From JAVWHX01 sp036639875 (GTDB taxonomy: Bacteria > Bacillota_I > Bacilli_A > Erysipelotrichales > Coprobacillaceae): a stretch of DNA of 64,000 nucleotides. The notes beneath the pieces were generated by a model. That model was given only the letters and a program-made list of their open reading frames with translations, made no database searches and was not told where the DNA came from. This document shows positions 36,323-45,639 of the stretch, one piece after another (position 1 is the stretch's first letter; every line of letters starts with the position of its first letter). The position numbers and the translations under genes are program-made. The DNA lies in assembly GCA_036639875.1 (NCBI GenBank), contig JAVWHX010000001.1, positions 62,001-126,000 on the forward strand. The letters run 5' to 3'.

Positions 36323-37384
36323 ATGTATAAAATAAGAATAATGAATTTCAGACCTTATGAACATGAGGTATTATATAAACAATTAGAACAATTAGGAAAA
36401 GATGGTTATTATACTGATGATTTATCACTTGTTTCTATCTTTAAGAAAAAGGATCATCCTGTTTACTACAAAATTGATTTTCTAAATACCAAAGGTTTAA
36501 AGAAAACTGAAAAAAGAAAACAAAAAGAAATATTCTATGATCCATATTTAGATAAAGATTATCAACCTATTTATAACAAAAGAGGTATGTATGTCTTTGT
36601 AGGAAAAGAAAAATTTAAGAAATCTATTGATTATAAAGACAAAAAAGATTACATAGATTTTCAAACATTTTTTCAATATCTTTGGAATACTATAGGAGCA
36701 CTCATTCTATGCCTTGGATTTGCTTTTATATCACTTCAATATGCGACAATTGATACATTCTTAAGTTATGGCATTACTGTTGTTTATGTTGGTATATTAC
36801 TCTTATTAGCAACTTGTGTGTATAGAAATATAATCAATACTATTGGTATATCAAAATTTAAAAACCAAATTCAAAAACAACAGAAAGCATTTTCTTTATC
36901 AATGATAAAGAAAACAAGATTAATCTATTTAGTATTATCGATAATATCTTGTTTGCTCATTGCTGGTGGTTTAGTTGAAGATAGTATGAACGCCAAAACA
37001 TTCACTCTTCAAGAACATCAAATGTTAACTTTAAAAGATTTAAATATGACTTTAGATTATAAGAGCAGTACTCAAAAACACCATAGTTTTACTGTCCCAA
37101 CATCTTATCAATATTTAGAAGTTGCTGGAGAAACAATCATTTATACAAAAGAATATCATCTTTCTTCAAGTGAAAAAGCAACTCAATTAATGAAAGATTT
37201 CCAAAATAATCCAAAACAATATTTATGTAAAAGTATAAAATTAAAAGAAAATATCATTTATGGATATTACGATGATACTCTGACAACCTTAATTATTCAA
37301 AAAGATAATGTTGTTGCATTAATATCATTTGAAATGGATATCACACAGGAACAAATCAATACAATCATTAATTTCTATAAGTAA
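36323..37384 (+). CDS. Membrane protein with two transmembrane pairs, DUF2812-like
   Basis: 353 residues, ATG at 36323 following AAAGGAATAAGACT. The N-terminal 110 residues are soluble, charged and Tyr-rich (FRPYEHEVLYKQLEQLGKDG) and weakly resemble the DUF2812 domain. Two helices near residues 118-165 and one near 200-220 anchor it. The C-terminal 130 residues look extracellular. TATAAT lies about 20 bases upstream. Divergent from the Na/Pi cotransporter with the PhoP-box-like repeat between, so a link to phosphate is possible. Function unknown. Confidence 0.55.
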   Translation: MYKIRIMNFRPYEHEVLYKQLEQLGKDGYYTDDLSLVSIFKKKDHPVYYKIDFLNTKGLKKTEKRKQKEIFYDPYLDKDYQPIYNKRGMYVFVGKEKFKKSIDYKDKKDYIDFQTFFQYLWNTIGALILCLGFAFISLQYATIDTFLSYGITVVYVGILLLLATCVYRNIINTIGISKFKNQIQKQQKAFSLSMIKKTRLIYLVLSIISCLLIAGGLVEDSMNAKTFTLQEHQMLTLKDLNMTLDYKSSTQKHHSFTVPTSYQYLEVAGETIIYTKEYHLSSSEKATQLMKDFQNNPKQYLCKSIKLKENIIYGYYDDTLTTLIIQKDNVVALISFEMDITQEQINTIINFYK

Positions 37385-37416
37385 AAGGTTATCAATTCAG
37401 ATTGATAACCTTTCTT
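37384..37416. terminator. Bidirectional terminator between convergent genes
   Basis: AAAGGTTATCAAT and ATTGATAACCTTT pair across a four-base loop with CTTTA after it on the + side. It lies between the stop at 37384 and the convergent nitroreductase stop at 37416. Confidence 0.8.
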
Positions 37417-37949
37417 TAATAAAATTTTGTTATATCTTCAACTGATTTACGTTTTGGCATATCAGGATTTATATTCCCATACCCTAAACCAATAACACTT
37501 ACAACTGATTCGTTGTCTTCAATTTGAAGTAAACTCTTAATCATTGTCGCATCACGTAACCCCATAACAAGTGTAGCAAGACCTAAATCTTGAGCTTTTA
37601 AAAGTAAATTCATATTATGTAATCCACAATCATAATAACCCCAACCATTGGCTAATTCATTAGATGGTGTCCCATCTCTTTCAAACCCTGATCGATTAAG
37701 AACAATTGTTGAGACAATAATAACAGGAGCATCTTTCACATTTTCAGCATTAAAGTTAGGAAGTGCTTGTTTAACTTTCTCTAACATTTCTTTTTCCTTA
37801 ACAACATAATATCTTGTTACTTGCGAATTCTTCCATGATGGAGCTAATATTGCTGCTTCAATTATAGAATGAATATCTTCATCAGAAACCATTGTATCTT
37901 TATATTTTCTAATACTTCTTCTTTTCTTCAATACTTCTTGTAATTCCAT
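37416..37949 (-). CDS. Nitroreductase-family FMN enzyme
   Basis: 177 residues. The N-terminal EVLKKRRSIRKYKD supplies the FMN-phosphate-binding Arg-Arg-Ser-x-Arg, and APSWKNSQ and DCGLHNMNLLLKAQDLGLAT with the C-terminal VIGLGYGN are typical of the nitroreductase fold. These dimeric flavoproteins reduce nitro groups or quinones with NAD(P)H; the physiological substrate is usually unknown. GAAGGG lies six bases before the chosen ATG. Confidence 0.87.
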   Translation of the reverse strand: MELQEVLKKRRSIRKYKDTMVSDEDIHSIIEAAILAPSWKNSQVTRYYVVKEKEMLEKVKQALPNFNAENVKDAPVIIVSTIVLNRSGFERDGTPSNELANGWGYYDCGLHNMNLLLKAQDLGLATLVMGLRDATMIKSLLQIEDNESVVSVIGLGYGNINPDMPKRKSVEDITKFY

Positions 37950-37978
37950 AATTTTCCCTTCTTTCATATCTATGATAC

Positions 37979-38003
37979 CAAAAAAGTGTACATAATGTAC
38001 ACT
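37979..38003 (-). terminator. Terminator after htpG
   Basis: AGTGTACAT (37985-37993) and ATGTACACT (37995-38003) pair and are followed by TTTTTTGG on the minus strand, overlapping the htpG stop. Confidence 0.75.
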
Positions 38004-39894
38004 ATTTGTTTGCTGCTACCATTAAATCACAGATTTTATTTGAAAACTCAACTGGATTTTCAATATTAAATCCTTCAATTAACAATGCTTGATCATATAA
38101 CAATGATGCATAATCATTAATCTTTGCTTTATCTTTATCAAAAACATTCTTTAATGCAATAAAGATTTGATGATCTGGATTGATTTCTAATATTCTTCCA
38201 GCTTTTACGTTTTGTCCATCTGGCATTTGACTTAAAACTTTTTCCATTTCGAAAGAAACACCATCTCCACTTACTAAACAAACTGGATGAGTTTTTAATC
38301 TTGAAGATACCTTTACATCTTGAACTTGATCTTTTAGAGCTTCTTTTAATGTTTCTAATAGATCTTTGTTATCTTCATTTAACTTATCTAATTCTTTCTT
38401 TTCATCATCACGAAGAATATCTAAATCACCTTGATTAATATTCTTAAATGCTTTTTCTTTATAATCTCTTAACATTTGTAAACAGAATTCATCAACATTA
38501 TCAGTTAGATATAAAATATCAAAACCTTTATCTTTTAATGCTTCTACAGTAGGTAAATGATCAATCTTATCATTTTTTTCACCACTTACAAAATAGATTT
38601 CTTTTTGATCATCTTTCATTTTTTCAATATATTCATTTAAAGTGATTAACTTTTGTTCTGTTCCACTATAGAATAATAATAAATCTTGAAGTTTGTCTTT
38701 TAACATACCATAACTGTTATAAATACCAAACTTTAATTGTAATCCAAAGTTTTTAAAGAATTCTTCATATGATTCTCTTTCATTCTTTAACATCTTTTCT
38801 AATTCAGTTTGAATACGTTTTTCGATTTTATCAGCAATAACTTTTAATTGTTTATCATGTTGTAACATCTCTCTAGAAATATTTAATGATAAATCTTGTG
38901 AGTCAACTAAACCTTTAATAAATCTAAAATGTTCTGGAACAAGTTCAGCTGCTTTATCCATAATAAAGACACCACGAGAATATAATTGTAATCCCTTTTC
39001 ATAATCTTGAGAATAAAAGTTCATAGGTGTTTTTGAAGGAATAAATAATAATGAATCATATGAGATTGTTCCTTCTACACTATTATGCATAACCTTTAAA
39101 GGATTAGAAAAATCATTGAATTTGTCTTGATAGAAATCATTATAATCTTCTTCAGTGATATCCTTCTTAGGTCTTTTCCATAATGGAACCATAGAATTTA
39201 ATGTTTTATTTTCAATAACTTCTTCATATTCATCACTGTCTTCTTTTTTCTTAGAAGTAGATACATTCATCATAATTGGATAATGAACATAATCAGAATA
39301 TTTCTTAATCAATCTTTGAATTTCATGTTGATCTAAATATTGATCATAGTTATCATCTTCAGTATTATCTTTCAAATAAAGATTAATACGTGACCCATGA
39401 TGATCGAAATCACATTCTTTAATAGTATATCCATCAGTCGTATCAGACTCCCAAATATAACCTTTATCATCACCATATTTCTTAGAAAGAACTTCTACTT
39501 TATGTGCAACCATAAATGCTGAATAAAATCCAACACCAAATTGACCTATAATATCAACATCATCTTGTTCTTTATCTAATTCATTTTTAAATTCAAAAGA
39601 ACCAGAGTTTGCGATTGTACCCAAATGTTCTTCTAATTCTTTTCCATCCATCCCAATACCTTGATCAATAATTGATAACATTCTATGATCATTATCAATA
39701 ATAATTTGAATAGATAAATCTTCTCTTGCTATTCCACTTATCTTTTCAGTTAATGCTTTATAATATAATTTATCAGAAGCATCACTTGCATTAGATATCA
39801 ATTCTCTCAAGAAAATTTCCTTGTGGGTATAGATAGAATTAATCATCAAATCTAATAATCTTTGTGATTCAGCTTTAAATTGTTTTTTTGCCAT
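38002..39894 (-). CDS. htpG: Hsp90-family chaperone HtpG
   Basis: ATP-dependent cytoplasmic chaperone of 630 residues. The N-terminal GHKL ATPase has LRELISNASDASDKL, DQGIGMDGKEL and GQFGVGFYSAFMVA; the middle domain has YSRGVFIMD and ISREMLQ; the C-terminal dimerisation domain has MEKVLSQ. All conserved ATP-binding residues are present. Start at 39894, eight bases after GGAG. Two CIRCE elements flank its promoter, so it should be repressed by HrcA. Confidence 0.95.
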   Translation of the reverse strand: MAKKQFKAESQRLLDLMINSIYTHKEIFLRELISNASDASDKLYYKALTEKISGIAREDLSIQIIIDNDHRMLSIIDQGIGMDGKELEEHLGTIANSGSFEFKNELDKEQDDVDIIGQFGVGFYSAFMVAHKVEVLSKKYGDDKGYIWESDTTDGYTIKECDFDHHGSRINLYLKDNTEDDNYDQYLDQHEIQRLIKKYSDYVHYPIMMNVSTSKKKEDSDEYEEVIENKTLNSMVPLWKRPKKDITEEDYNDFYQDKFNDFSNPLKVMHNSVEGTISYDSLLFIPSKTPMNFYSQDYEKGLQLYSRGVFIMDKAAELVPEHFRFIKGLVDSQDLSLNISREMLQHDKQLKVIADKIEKRIQTELEKMLKNERESYEEFFKNFGLQLKFGIYNSYGMLKDKLQDLLLFYSGTEQKLITLNEYIEKMKDDQKEIYFVSGEKNDKIDHLPTVEALKDKGFDILYLTDNVDEFCLQMLRDYKEKAFKNINQGDLDILRDDEKKELDKLNEDNKDLLETLKEALKDQVQDVKVSSRLKTHPVCLVSGDGVSFEMEKVLSQMPDGQNVKAGRILEINPDHQIFIALKNVFDKDKAKINDYASLLYDQALLIEGFNIENPVEFSNKICDLMVAANK

Positions 39895-39914
39895 AACATC
39901 GTCTCCTTTTATCG

Positions 39915-39941
39915 TTAGCACTCTACTAACTTATGTGCTAA
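39915..39941 (-). promoter_or_regulatory. CIRCE element 1 (HrcA operator)
   Basis: TTAGCACTC (39915-39923), nine-base spacer, ATGTGCTAA (39933-39941); compared with the consensus TTAGCACTC-N9-GAGTGCTAA two bases differ in the right arm. It lies just downstream of the -10, near the transcription start. Confidence 0.85.
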
Positions 39942-39945
39942 CAAT

Positions 39946-39974
39946 ATCTTACACCAATGTTTTAGCACAGTCAA
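39946..39974 (-). promoter_or_regulatory. Sigma-A promoter of htpG
   Basis: TTGACT (39969-39974), 17-bp spacer, TAAGAT (39946-39951) on the minus strand. CIRCE elements lie on both sides: the second overlaps the -35 box. Confidence 0.75.
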
Positions 39975-39988
39975 TACCAAAGTGCTAA
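39962..39988 (-). promoter_or_regulatory. CIRCE element 2 (HrcA operator)
   Basis: TTAGCACAG (39962-39970), nine-base spacer, AAGTGCTAA (39980-39988). It diverges from the consensus at the inner end of each arm (AG for TC, AA for GA) but keeps the exact TTAGCAC/GTGCTAA and nine-base spacing. Confidence 0.7.
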
Positions 39989-40035
39989 ATTTAGAAAAAA
40001 CTAATCATACTCGCGTTTAAATATTTTCCAAATTT

Positions 40036-40704
40036 CTATTTTATACATTGATAACTTTTATCAATTAAACTAAACAATTCTTCATCTTTAATACTTTCAT
40101 CTAAACAAATTGTATACCAATGTTTTTTATTCATATGATATGCCTTCAAGTAATTATCTTTATCTAAATAATTTTCAACATTTTCAGGACTATCCTTTAA
40201 ATCAATGATTTCAATGTTTCCATGATCAGAACAACCCAATTTACTCTTATCAATTATCATCATAATAGCAAACCACTTATGATTATCTTTTCTACGAAAA
40301 GCAGCTGAATCAGAAGACTTCTCCCATAAGAATTCTGCCTCAATATCATAAGTATCTTTTATATAATGAAGTACTCTTCTGCTTTGTTTGGCTTTATAAA
40401 CTTCAACATTAAAACACTTATCAGAAATATCAATCAAAACTTTCTCACAAGCATCACGAATTGTACCTACAAAATCACCATGTGCATTTTGTACATGTAC
40501 AAGCGCATACTCTTCGTTTGTATCTGTTTCATAAACTTTGTAAGATACAGTTCCAGTATTTGCTATAGTAACAATAATATTAAATTGATTTTGCATAATA
40601 TCAAAACTTTTTCTATAACAATGTTCTGATAACTCAAAACCATTGTTAACTAATTTTTCCTGATTAGGTTTTTTATGTCTAAAAATTGATTCTATGTCTA
40701 TCAT
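40036..40704 (-). CDS. MmcQ/YjbR-family protein
   Basis: 222 residues. The C-terminal half, with RRKDNHKWFAIMM, IEIIDLKDSPENVENYLD and YHMNKKHWYTICLD, matches the MmcQ/YjbR (CyaY-like fold) DNA-binding family. The N-terminal 100 residues contain a conserved extension with EEYALVHVQNAHGDFVG, which is seen in the longer Firmicute members of the family. No metal ligand or catalytic motif was recognised. Function unknown. Confidence 0.75.
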   Translation of the reverse strand: MIDIESIFRHKKPNQEKLVNNGFELSEHCYRKSFDIMQNQFNIIVTIANTGTVSYKVYETDTNEEYALVHVQNAHGDFVGTIRDACEKVLIDISDKCFNVEVYKAKQSRRVLHYIKDTYDIEAEFLWEKSSDSAAFRRKDNHKWFAIMMIIDKSKLGCSDHGNIEIIDLKDSPENVENYLDKDNYLKAYHMNKKHWYTICLDESIKDEELFSLIDKSYQCIK

Positions 40705-40794
40705 ATACCCTCCTAATAAATCAAGATATTGTTTCTCTTCAACAACTCCTTAATATCTGTATTAAGCTTGTCTGCATACCTCATTCATCCTACT

Positions 40795-41619
40795 TTATAA
40801 ATGATATTCTTTTCTTACTTTATTAATCTTTTGATAAAGTTCTTTTTTATAAGCACTTTTTGATTCTTTGTTTGAATAAAGATAAGAAAGTTTTTGATAT
40901 AAATCTTGATTATATTCTTTAATATGATTTAAAAAATATGGGCGTGTTTTTCCTCTTAAATACATAGTTCCTGGGACAATTGCTTCAACACCTATTTGAG
41001 ATGCAATTTCATAGATAGCTTTTATATTCTCATAAGAATCATTCATATAAGGAACAATTGGCATCATTAATACTGAAATGTGAGCATGTGTTTTTTGGTT
41101 GAGTATTTGTAGAGTTTTCATTCTATCAAAACTTGTTGAAGAATAAGGTTCTAAAACTTTTCTTACTTTTTCATCAGCACAAGTAATACTACATTCTATT
41201 TGAACTTCAGTAACTTGAGAAAGTTCTTCTATTAAATCTATATCCCTTAAAATTAATTTTGATTTTGTAGAGATATTGATTGGATTTTTATATTTAATCA
41301 TAAGTTTCAAAACATCTCTCATTATACCTAATTCTTTTTCAGCAGGTTGATAGCTATCGCTTACACTACCAAAGTTTATCATAGCTTTTTTCCATTTAGG
41401 TGAAGAAAGCTCTTTTTCTAATATCTCACAAAAATTTTCTTTATAATAAACATGATTAAAGAACTCTTTATCATCTAAATAGCTATGAGAATATATTGCA
41501 TAACAATAAATACAACCATGTTCACATCCGCGATAAATATTTGCATCATAATCATATGGTGTTTGTTTGTGTTTTACACTTCTTATAACACTTTTACATT
41601 GTATTGGTATATATTTCAT
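40795..41619 (-). CDS. SPL-family radical SAM protein
   Basis: 274 residues. The radical SAM [4Fe-4S] motif is C-x3-C-x2-C in YRGCEHGCIYCYA (Cys32, Cys36, Cys39). The following segments (FGSVSDSYQPAEKELG, then ISTKSKLILRDIDLI) match the Rv2578c/SPL-like family, related to spore photoproduct lyase, with the conserved Asp-Ser-Tyr in place of part of the usual SAM-binding motif. Substrate is unknown; DNA or nucleotide repair is possible. A second, diverged paralogue is at 60763. No obvious partner nearby. Confidence 0.8.
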   Translation of the reverse strand: MKYIPIQCKSVIRSVKHKQTPYDYDANIYRGCEHGCIYCYAIYSHSYLDDKEFFNHVYYKENFCEILEKELSSPKWKKAMINFGSVSDSYQPAEKELGIMRDVLKLMIKYKNPINISTKSKLILRDIDLIEELSQVTEVQIECSITCADEKVRKVLEPYSSTSFDRMKTLQILNQKTHAHISVLMMPIVPYMNDSYENIKAIYEIASQIGVEAIVPGTMYLRGKTRPYFLNHIKEYNQDLYQKLSYLYSNKESKSAYKKELYQKINKVRKEYHL

Positions 41620-41647
41620 ATTCCCACCTCACATTGATTATAACATA

Positions 41648-41675
41648 AGAAAAAGAATGAGAACATTCTCATTCT
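41648..41675 (-). terminator. Terminator after the uracil permease gene
   Basis: AGAATGAGAA (41654-41663) and TTCTCATTCT (41666-41675) pair with a two-base loop; the minus strand continues TTTTCTT. Confidence 0.75.
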
Positions 41676-42942
41676 AATCTTTTGGTAATAATAAATTAAG
41701 TAACACTCCTACAATAGCAGCTAGAGCAGTACCAGATAAAGTCGCACTACCACCAAGTGGGAACATCGCTCCACCCAAACCAATAACAAGCATTGCAGAA
41801 GCAATAATCAAGTTTCTTTGTTTAGAAAAATCAACTTGAGCATCAATTAAAATTCTTAATCCATTACTTGCTATAACACCATATAATAAGATACTCATAC
41901 CACCTAATACACAAACTGGTATAGAACCAATAAATGCTGATATTTTTCCACAAAATGATAAGATAATTGCAATCACTGCAGCACCACACGTCACATAAAC
42001 TGATCCAATTTTTGTTAGACCAATCACCCCTGTATTCTCACCATACGTCGTATTGGCAGGTCCACCTAAAAATGCTGATACAGCAGTAGCAACTCCATCA
42101 CCTATTAATGTCTTTTCCAATCCAGGGTTTTTCAAGAAATTCTTCCCACAAATCTTCCCTAACACAGTATGATCACCAATATGTTCAGAAATAGTTACAA
42201 TCGCTACAGGTAAAATTGCCCATGTCTCTGGCCCAAAATGTAAAGAGTATTCTCTAAATCCTGGAACCGAAAACGGAAATGAAAACTCTGGAACTGACAA
42301 CCAGGCTGCCTTAGCAACACTTGTAAAATCAACCAATCCAAAACAAATAGATACTATATACCCAACAATAATAGCGACTAAAAATGGAACTATCTTTAAG
42401 AAACCTTTTGCTTTACTTGAAATAAGTGCAGCAACTAAAAAAGTTATAATTGCAACAACCATAGAAGTCATTTGTCCATCTTTGACAAATCCAGCATTTG
42501 TTACAGCATTAGAAGCTAATCCCAATCCAATAACAGCAATCATTGGTCCAATAACAATTGGAGGTAATAGCTTATCAATCCATCCTTTTCCCGTAAACTT
42601 AATAATAATAGCCACAATAACATATATCATCCCTACCATCATCAAACCCGTTTGAGCAGCTGATATATCTCCACCCATTGCCTTCACAGCCAATACAACA
42701 GCAGTAATATATGCAAAAGATGATCCTAGATATACAGGTACTTTTCCTTTTGTAAAAAAAGTATATATTAGTGTTCCAATCCCTGAAGCAAATAACGCTA
42801 CTGAAACTGGAAAACCAGTCAATGTAGGAACAAGAATAGTTGCTCCAAACATTGCAAAAACATGTTGAAAACTTAAGAATAACCATTGCCACCCAGCTGG
42901 CTTTTCATTAACATCAACAATCAAAGTCTTTTCTTCATTCAT
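41674..42942 (-). CDS. Uracil/xanthine permease (NCS2 family, UraA-like)
   Basis: 422 residues, about fourteen helices. SFQHVFAMFGATILVP at the N-terminus, the substrate-region motif ITISEHIGDHTVLG (Glu-His), and the loop NTTYGENTGVIGLTKIGSVY are the NCS2 signatures; UraA rather than xanthine permease is suggested by the SEHIGD motif. The start was placed at 42942 with GGGGAGAAA directly upstream; an ATG at 42960 has no site. It would import uracil with a proton. Confidence 0.85.
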   Translation of the reverse strand: MNEEKTLIVDVNEKPAGWQWLFLSFQHVFAMFGATILVPTLTGFPVSVALFASGIGTLIYTFFTKGKVPVYLGSSFAYITAVVLAVKAMGGDISAAQTGLMMVGMIYVIVAIIIKFTGKGWIDKLLPPIVIGPMIAVIGLGLASNAVTNAGFVKDGQMTSMVVAIITFLVAALISSKAKGFLKIVPFLVAIIVGYIVSICFGLVDFTSVAKAAWLSVPEFSFPFSVPGFREYSLHFGPETWAILPVAIVTISEHIGDHTVLGKICGKNFLKNPGLEKTLIGDGVATAVSAFLGGPANTTYGENTGVIGLTKIGSVYVTCGAAVIAIILSFCGKISAFIGSIPVCVLGGMSILLYGVIASNGLRILIDAQVDFSKQRNLIIASAMLVIGLGGAMFPLGGSATLSGTALAAIVGVLLNLLLPKD

Positions 42943-43016
42943 TTTCTCCCCTACTTTCATAAATTTAATAATATCAAATTATACTGTTTAAGTCTAAACT
43001 TATTTTCACTAAATAA

Positions 43017-43045
43017 CAAAAGAACCGTTTAAGATCAAACGGTTC
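43017..43045 (-). terminator. Terminator after the GH1 gene at 43052
   Basis: GAACCGTTT (43022-43030) and AAACGGTTC (43037-43045) pair and are followed by TTTTG on the minus strand. Confidence 0.75.
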
Positions 43046-43051
43046 ACTTTA

Positions 43052-44437
43052 TTAATCTAAGTTTTCTCCATTAGATTCAAACGCTTTTTTAACCCAGTAG
43101 AAAGATTTCTTAGGTACACGTCTTAAATCTTTTAAATCTTTGTTTTCACGATTGACATAAACAAAACCATAACGTTTAGACATATCACACATACTTGCAG
43201 GGATATCAATTGGTCCCCAAGTCACATAACCTAAACAGTCTACACCATCTTCAAACATTGCATTTTCCATTTCTTTGATATGTTCTCTATGATATGAAAT
43301 ACGGTAATCATCTTCAATAGTTCCATTAGCGTCTAATTCTTCACGCCAACCAATACCATTTTCTAAGATAAATACTGGTAAATCACTTCTGTTATATAAA
43401 TCATTCATTGTCCATCTTAATCCAACTGGATCAATTTCCCAGTTCCATTCATTTGCTTCTAAGTTAGGATTTTGAATTGTATATTCAGAAACAACTTCAT
43501 GATAAGGACGAGTCATATCAAACTCCCCTTCTTTTAAAGTATTAGAACGATAATAACTAAATGCAATATAGTCAACTGTATAATTTAATAAATCATCATC
43601 TTCTTTTTCAAAAGTAGGCATCCATCCTCTATTTTCCAAATAAGCAATCATATAATCAGGATATCTTCCTTTTGCAAAAACATCACAATGGAATCCATTC
43701 ATATATTGGTAAGCTTGCCAAGCAAACATGTTATTCTTTGGTGTGTTAGAATATGGATAAATATTTGTAACAGCATTCATACCACAGAAATAAGCATCTG
43801 GTTGCATTTTTCTTAGTGCTCTAACAGCCTTACAATGAGCAATAAACACATTATGATTCACTTGATATAAATGTTTAGCTGGATCTACACCTTCAGGTAC
43901 TTCTTCAGCATTTGATACTCTTAACATCATACCATGTAAGTTTTGTTCATTAAAACTCATCCAATGTTTAACTCTATCTCCAAATCTTTCAATACATACT
44001 TCAGCATATCTTTCAAAACAATCAACAACATATCTTGATGCAAAACCATTGTATTCTTTAACCAAATGGTATGGCATATCAAAATGAACTAAAGTAATCA
44101 TTGGTTCAATTCCAGCAGCTAATAATTTATCAATTAAATCATTATAGAATTTAACCCCTTCTTCATTCACTTCTTCATCTAAAGTTCCATTAGGAATAAT
44201 TCTTGACCAACAAATTGAAAAACGATAAAAATTAAATCCCATTTCTTTCATTAACGCAATATCTTCATCATAACGATGATAAGCATCAATCGCAACATTC
44301 CAATCACCAAACTCAGGTTTCATTGGTCTTACATCATAAATACATAATCCCTTTCCGCCTTCATCTCTCGCTCCTTCAGTTTGAAATGATGAAACAGATC
44401 CACCCCAATAAAAATTCTCTGGCATTTTTCTTTCCAT
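43052..44437 (-). CDS. 6-phospho-beta-glucosidase, GH1
   Basis: 461 residues, cytoplasmic. FYWGGSVSSFQTEGARDEGG at the start, acid/base Glu at about residue 164 and nucleophile Glu at about residue 359 (FILENGIG). The C-terminal SMCDMSKRYGFVYV matches the Ser-x-Lys-x-Tyr pattern that binds the 6-phosphate in phospho-glycosidases. The acid/base motif reads SFNEQ instead of the usual TFNEP/TLNEI. It should hydrolyse PTS-imported aryl- or disaccharide phosphates. Upstream lies an inverted repeat like the one in front of the second GH1 gene. AGGAGG lies directly upstream. Confidence 0.88.
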   Translation of the reverse strand: MERKMPENFYWGGSVSSFQTEGARDEGGKGLCIYDVRPMKPEFGDWNVAIDAYHRYDEDIALMKEMGFNFYRFSICWSRIIPNGTLDEEVNEEGVKFYNDLIDKLLAAGIEPMITLVHFDMPYHLVKEYNGFASRYVVDCFERYAEVCIERFGDRVKHWMSFNEQNLHGMMLRVSNAEEVPEGVDPAKHLYQVNHNVFIAHCKAVRALRKMQPDAYFCGMNAVTNIYPYSNTPKNNMFAWQAYQYMNGFHCDVFAKGRYPDYMIAYLENRGWMPTFEKEDDDLLNYTVDYIAFSYYRSNTLKEGEFDMTRPYHEVVSEYTIQNPNLEANEWNWEIDPVGLRWTMNDLYNRSDLPVFILENGIGWREELDANGTIEDDYRISYHREHIKEMENAMFEDGVDCLGYVTWGPIDIPASMCDMSKRYGFVYVNRENKDLKDLRRVPKKSFYWVKKAFESNGENLD

Positions 44438-44522
44438 GTATAAACGTCCTCCTTATATACCTGTACCCATTGTATTGAAAATAGCTACAAGAGTAAAGAC
44501 ATACAATACACTTTATAAATAC

Positions 44523-44561
44523 GTTTCATAATTTATAATTATTATCAATATTTTATGAAAC
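44523..44561 (-). promoter_or_regulatory. Inverted repeat GTTTCATAA / TTATGAAAC upstream of GH1
   Basis: GTTTCATAA (44523-44531) and TTATGAAAC (44553-44561), a 9-bp perfect dyad with a 21-bp gap. The same arms appear at 58281-58306 near the RpiR-type regulator. A probable operator for that or a related regulator. Confidence 0.55.
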
Positions 44562-44595
44562 TTATTTTCACAAAAAAGCCATCATTATGATATCT

Positions 44596-45639
44596 TTATT
44601 GAACAACATCATTTAATCTTAACAACAAACTTTTCTCTTCATTATATATATCATTAATAATACTAGATATATCTTTTAACAATTCTCTATTTAATGTTTC
44701 GGATAATTCCCAAAACATACTTGCAATACCATCCCATTTTAAAGACACATCATGATATTGAATTCCGATATCTTTCAAATCTTGGATGTTCGTTATAAGA
44801 CTTGCTTCAATTAAAAAATCACCATACATCTTTCTAAAGATACCGCCACCAGTTCCACCATCTGCACTTATCTGAAAATAATTCGTAATTGCTGCAGTTT
44901 TCAATCGGCTATCATCAAACACATTCCATTTTATAACTTCTTTAGAAAACTTCCTGATACCATTTAACCCTAATAATTGAGCAGGAGCATTTAACATCCC
45001 TTGACATGCTTCTTGAACTGCTGAAAAAATCATCGTCTCTGTAATCAAAACAGGTTGTTCTATCTTGATATCAAGGTATTTATTTTGAGCAGGAAATGGT
45101 CTATAAGAACTACTACGTGCTTGTTCTAATTCACTATAATCAATACAGTGATAATCCTTTGATATATTTCCTTTAGGTGTTCTTATTGGATAATCAGAAT
45201 TATCTCTATCACTTATATAAAATTTTTCATTCTCATCATCATACCCAATCAATACAACTGCATGACCACCAAAATGACTATTCTTATTTAAATTCAAATA
45301 ACCAAGATATGGCATATCAACATATATTAACACAGGTTTGTTTTCATTTAAAAGTTGGATTGATTTTTGAAACGCAACGTTGTATTCTTTACTTTTCTTA
45401 CACTTGATTTGAATATTTAATCTTTTTGCTAGAGTATCCTCAAAAACAAAAGGCTTTGTTCTTCCAGAAACCATTGGTGATGTATGTAGATTAATATAAC
45501 AAAATGATGAACCAGCTCCAAGTCCAAAGATCATTTCTTCACTCATTGTACAACCATGATAATCAAATACTTGCTTTAATGCAGTTGTTATACAATGCTT
45601 ACCCCCACTTGTACAAAATCCATCAACAATTTTTTTCAT
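44596..45639 (-). CDS. BtrH N-terminal/DUF4872 domain protein
   Basis: 347 residues. The N-terminal half resembles the papain-like BtrH_N/C39-like domain: Cys-His-like elements GKHCITTALKQVFDYHG, GAGSSFCYI, and HFGGHAVVLIGYDD. The C-terminal half contains LNGIRKFSKEVIKW and TGGGIFRKMYGDFL, the DUF4872 region. BtrH is an acyltransferase of butirosin biosynthesis, but the function of most family members is unknown. The ATG overlaps the stop codon of the TfoX-like gene (TAATG), implying co-translation. It could modify a small molecule; no biosynthetic neighbours were seen. Confidence 0.72.
   Translation of the reverse strand: MKKIVDGFCTSGGKHCITTALKQVFDYHGCTMSEEMIFGLGAGSSFCYINLHTSPMVSGRTKPFVFEDTLAKRLNIQIKCKKSKEYNVAFQKSIQLLNENKPVLIYVDMPYLGYLNLNKNSHFGGHAVVLIGYDDENEKFYISDRDNSDYPIRTPKGNISKDYHCIDYSELEQARSSSYRPFPAQNKYLDIKIEQPVLITETMIFSAVQEACQGMLNAPAQLLGLNGIRKFSKEVIKWNVFDDSRLKTAAITNYFQISADGGTGGGIFRKMYGDFLIEASLITNIQDLKDIGIQYHDVSLKWDGIASMFWELSETLNRELLKDISSIINDIYNEEKSLLLRLNDVVQ

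Noticed and set aside
44580..44595. Hairpin near the end of the BtrH-like gene as terminator
   Set aside because: The stem is only five A/T pairs (ATCAT/ATGAT) before a T run; too weak to call.
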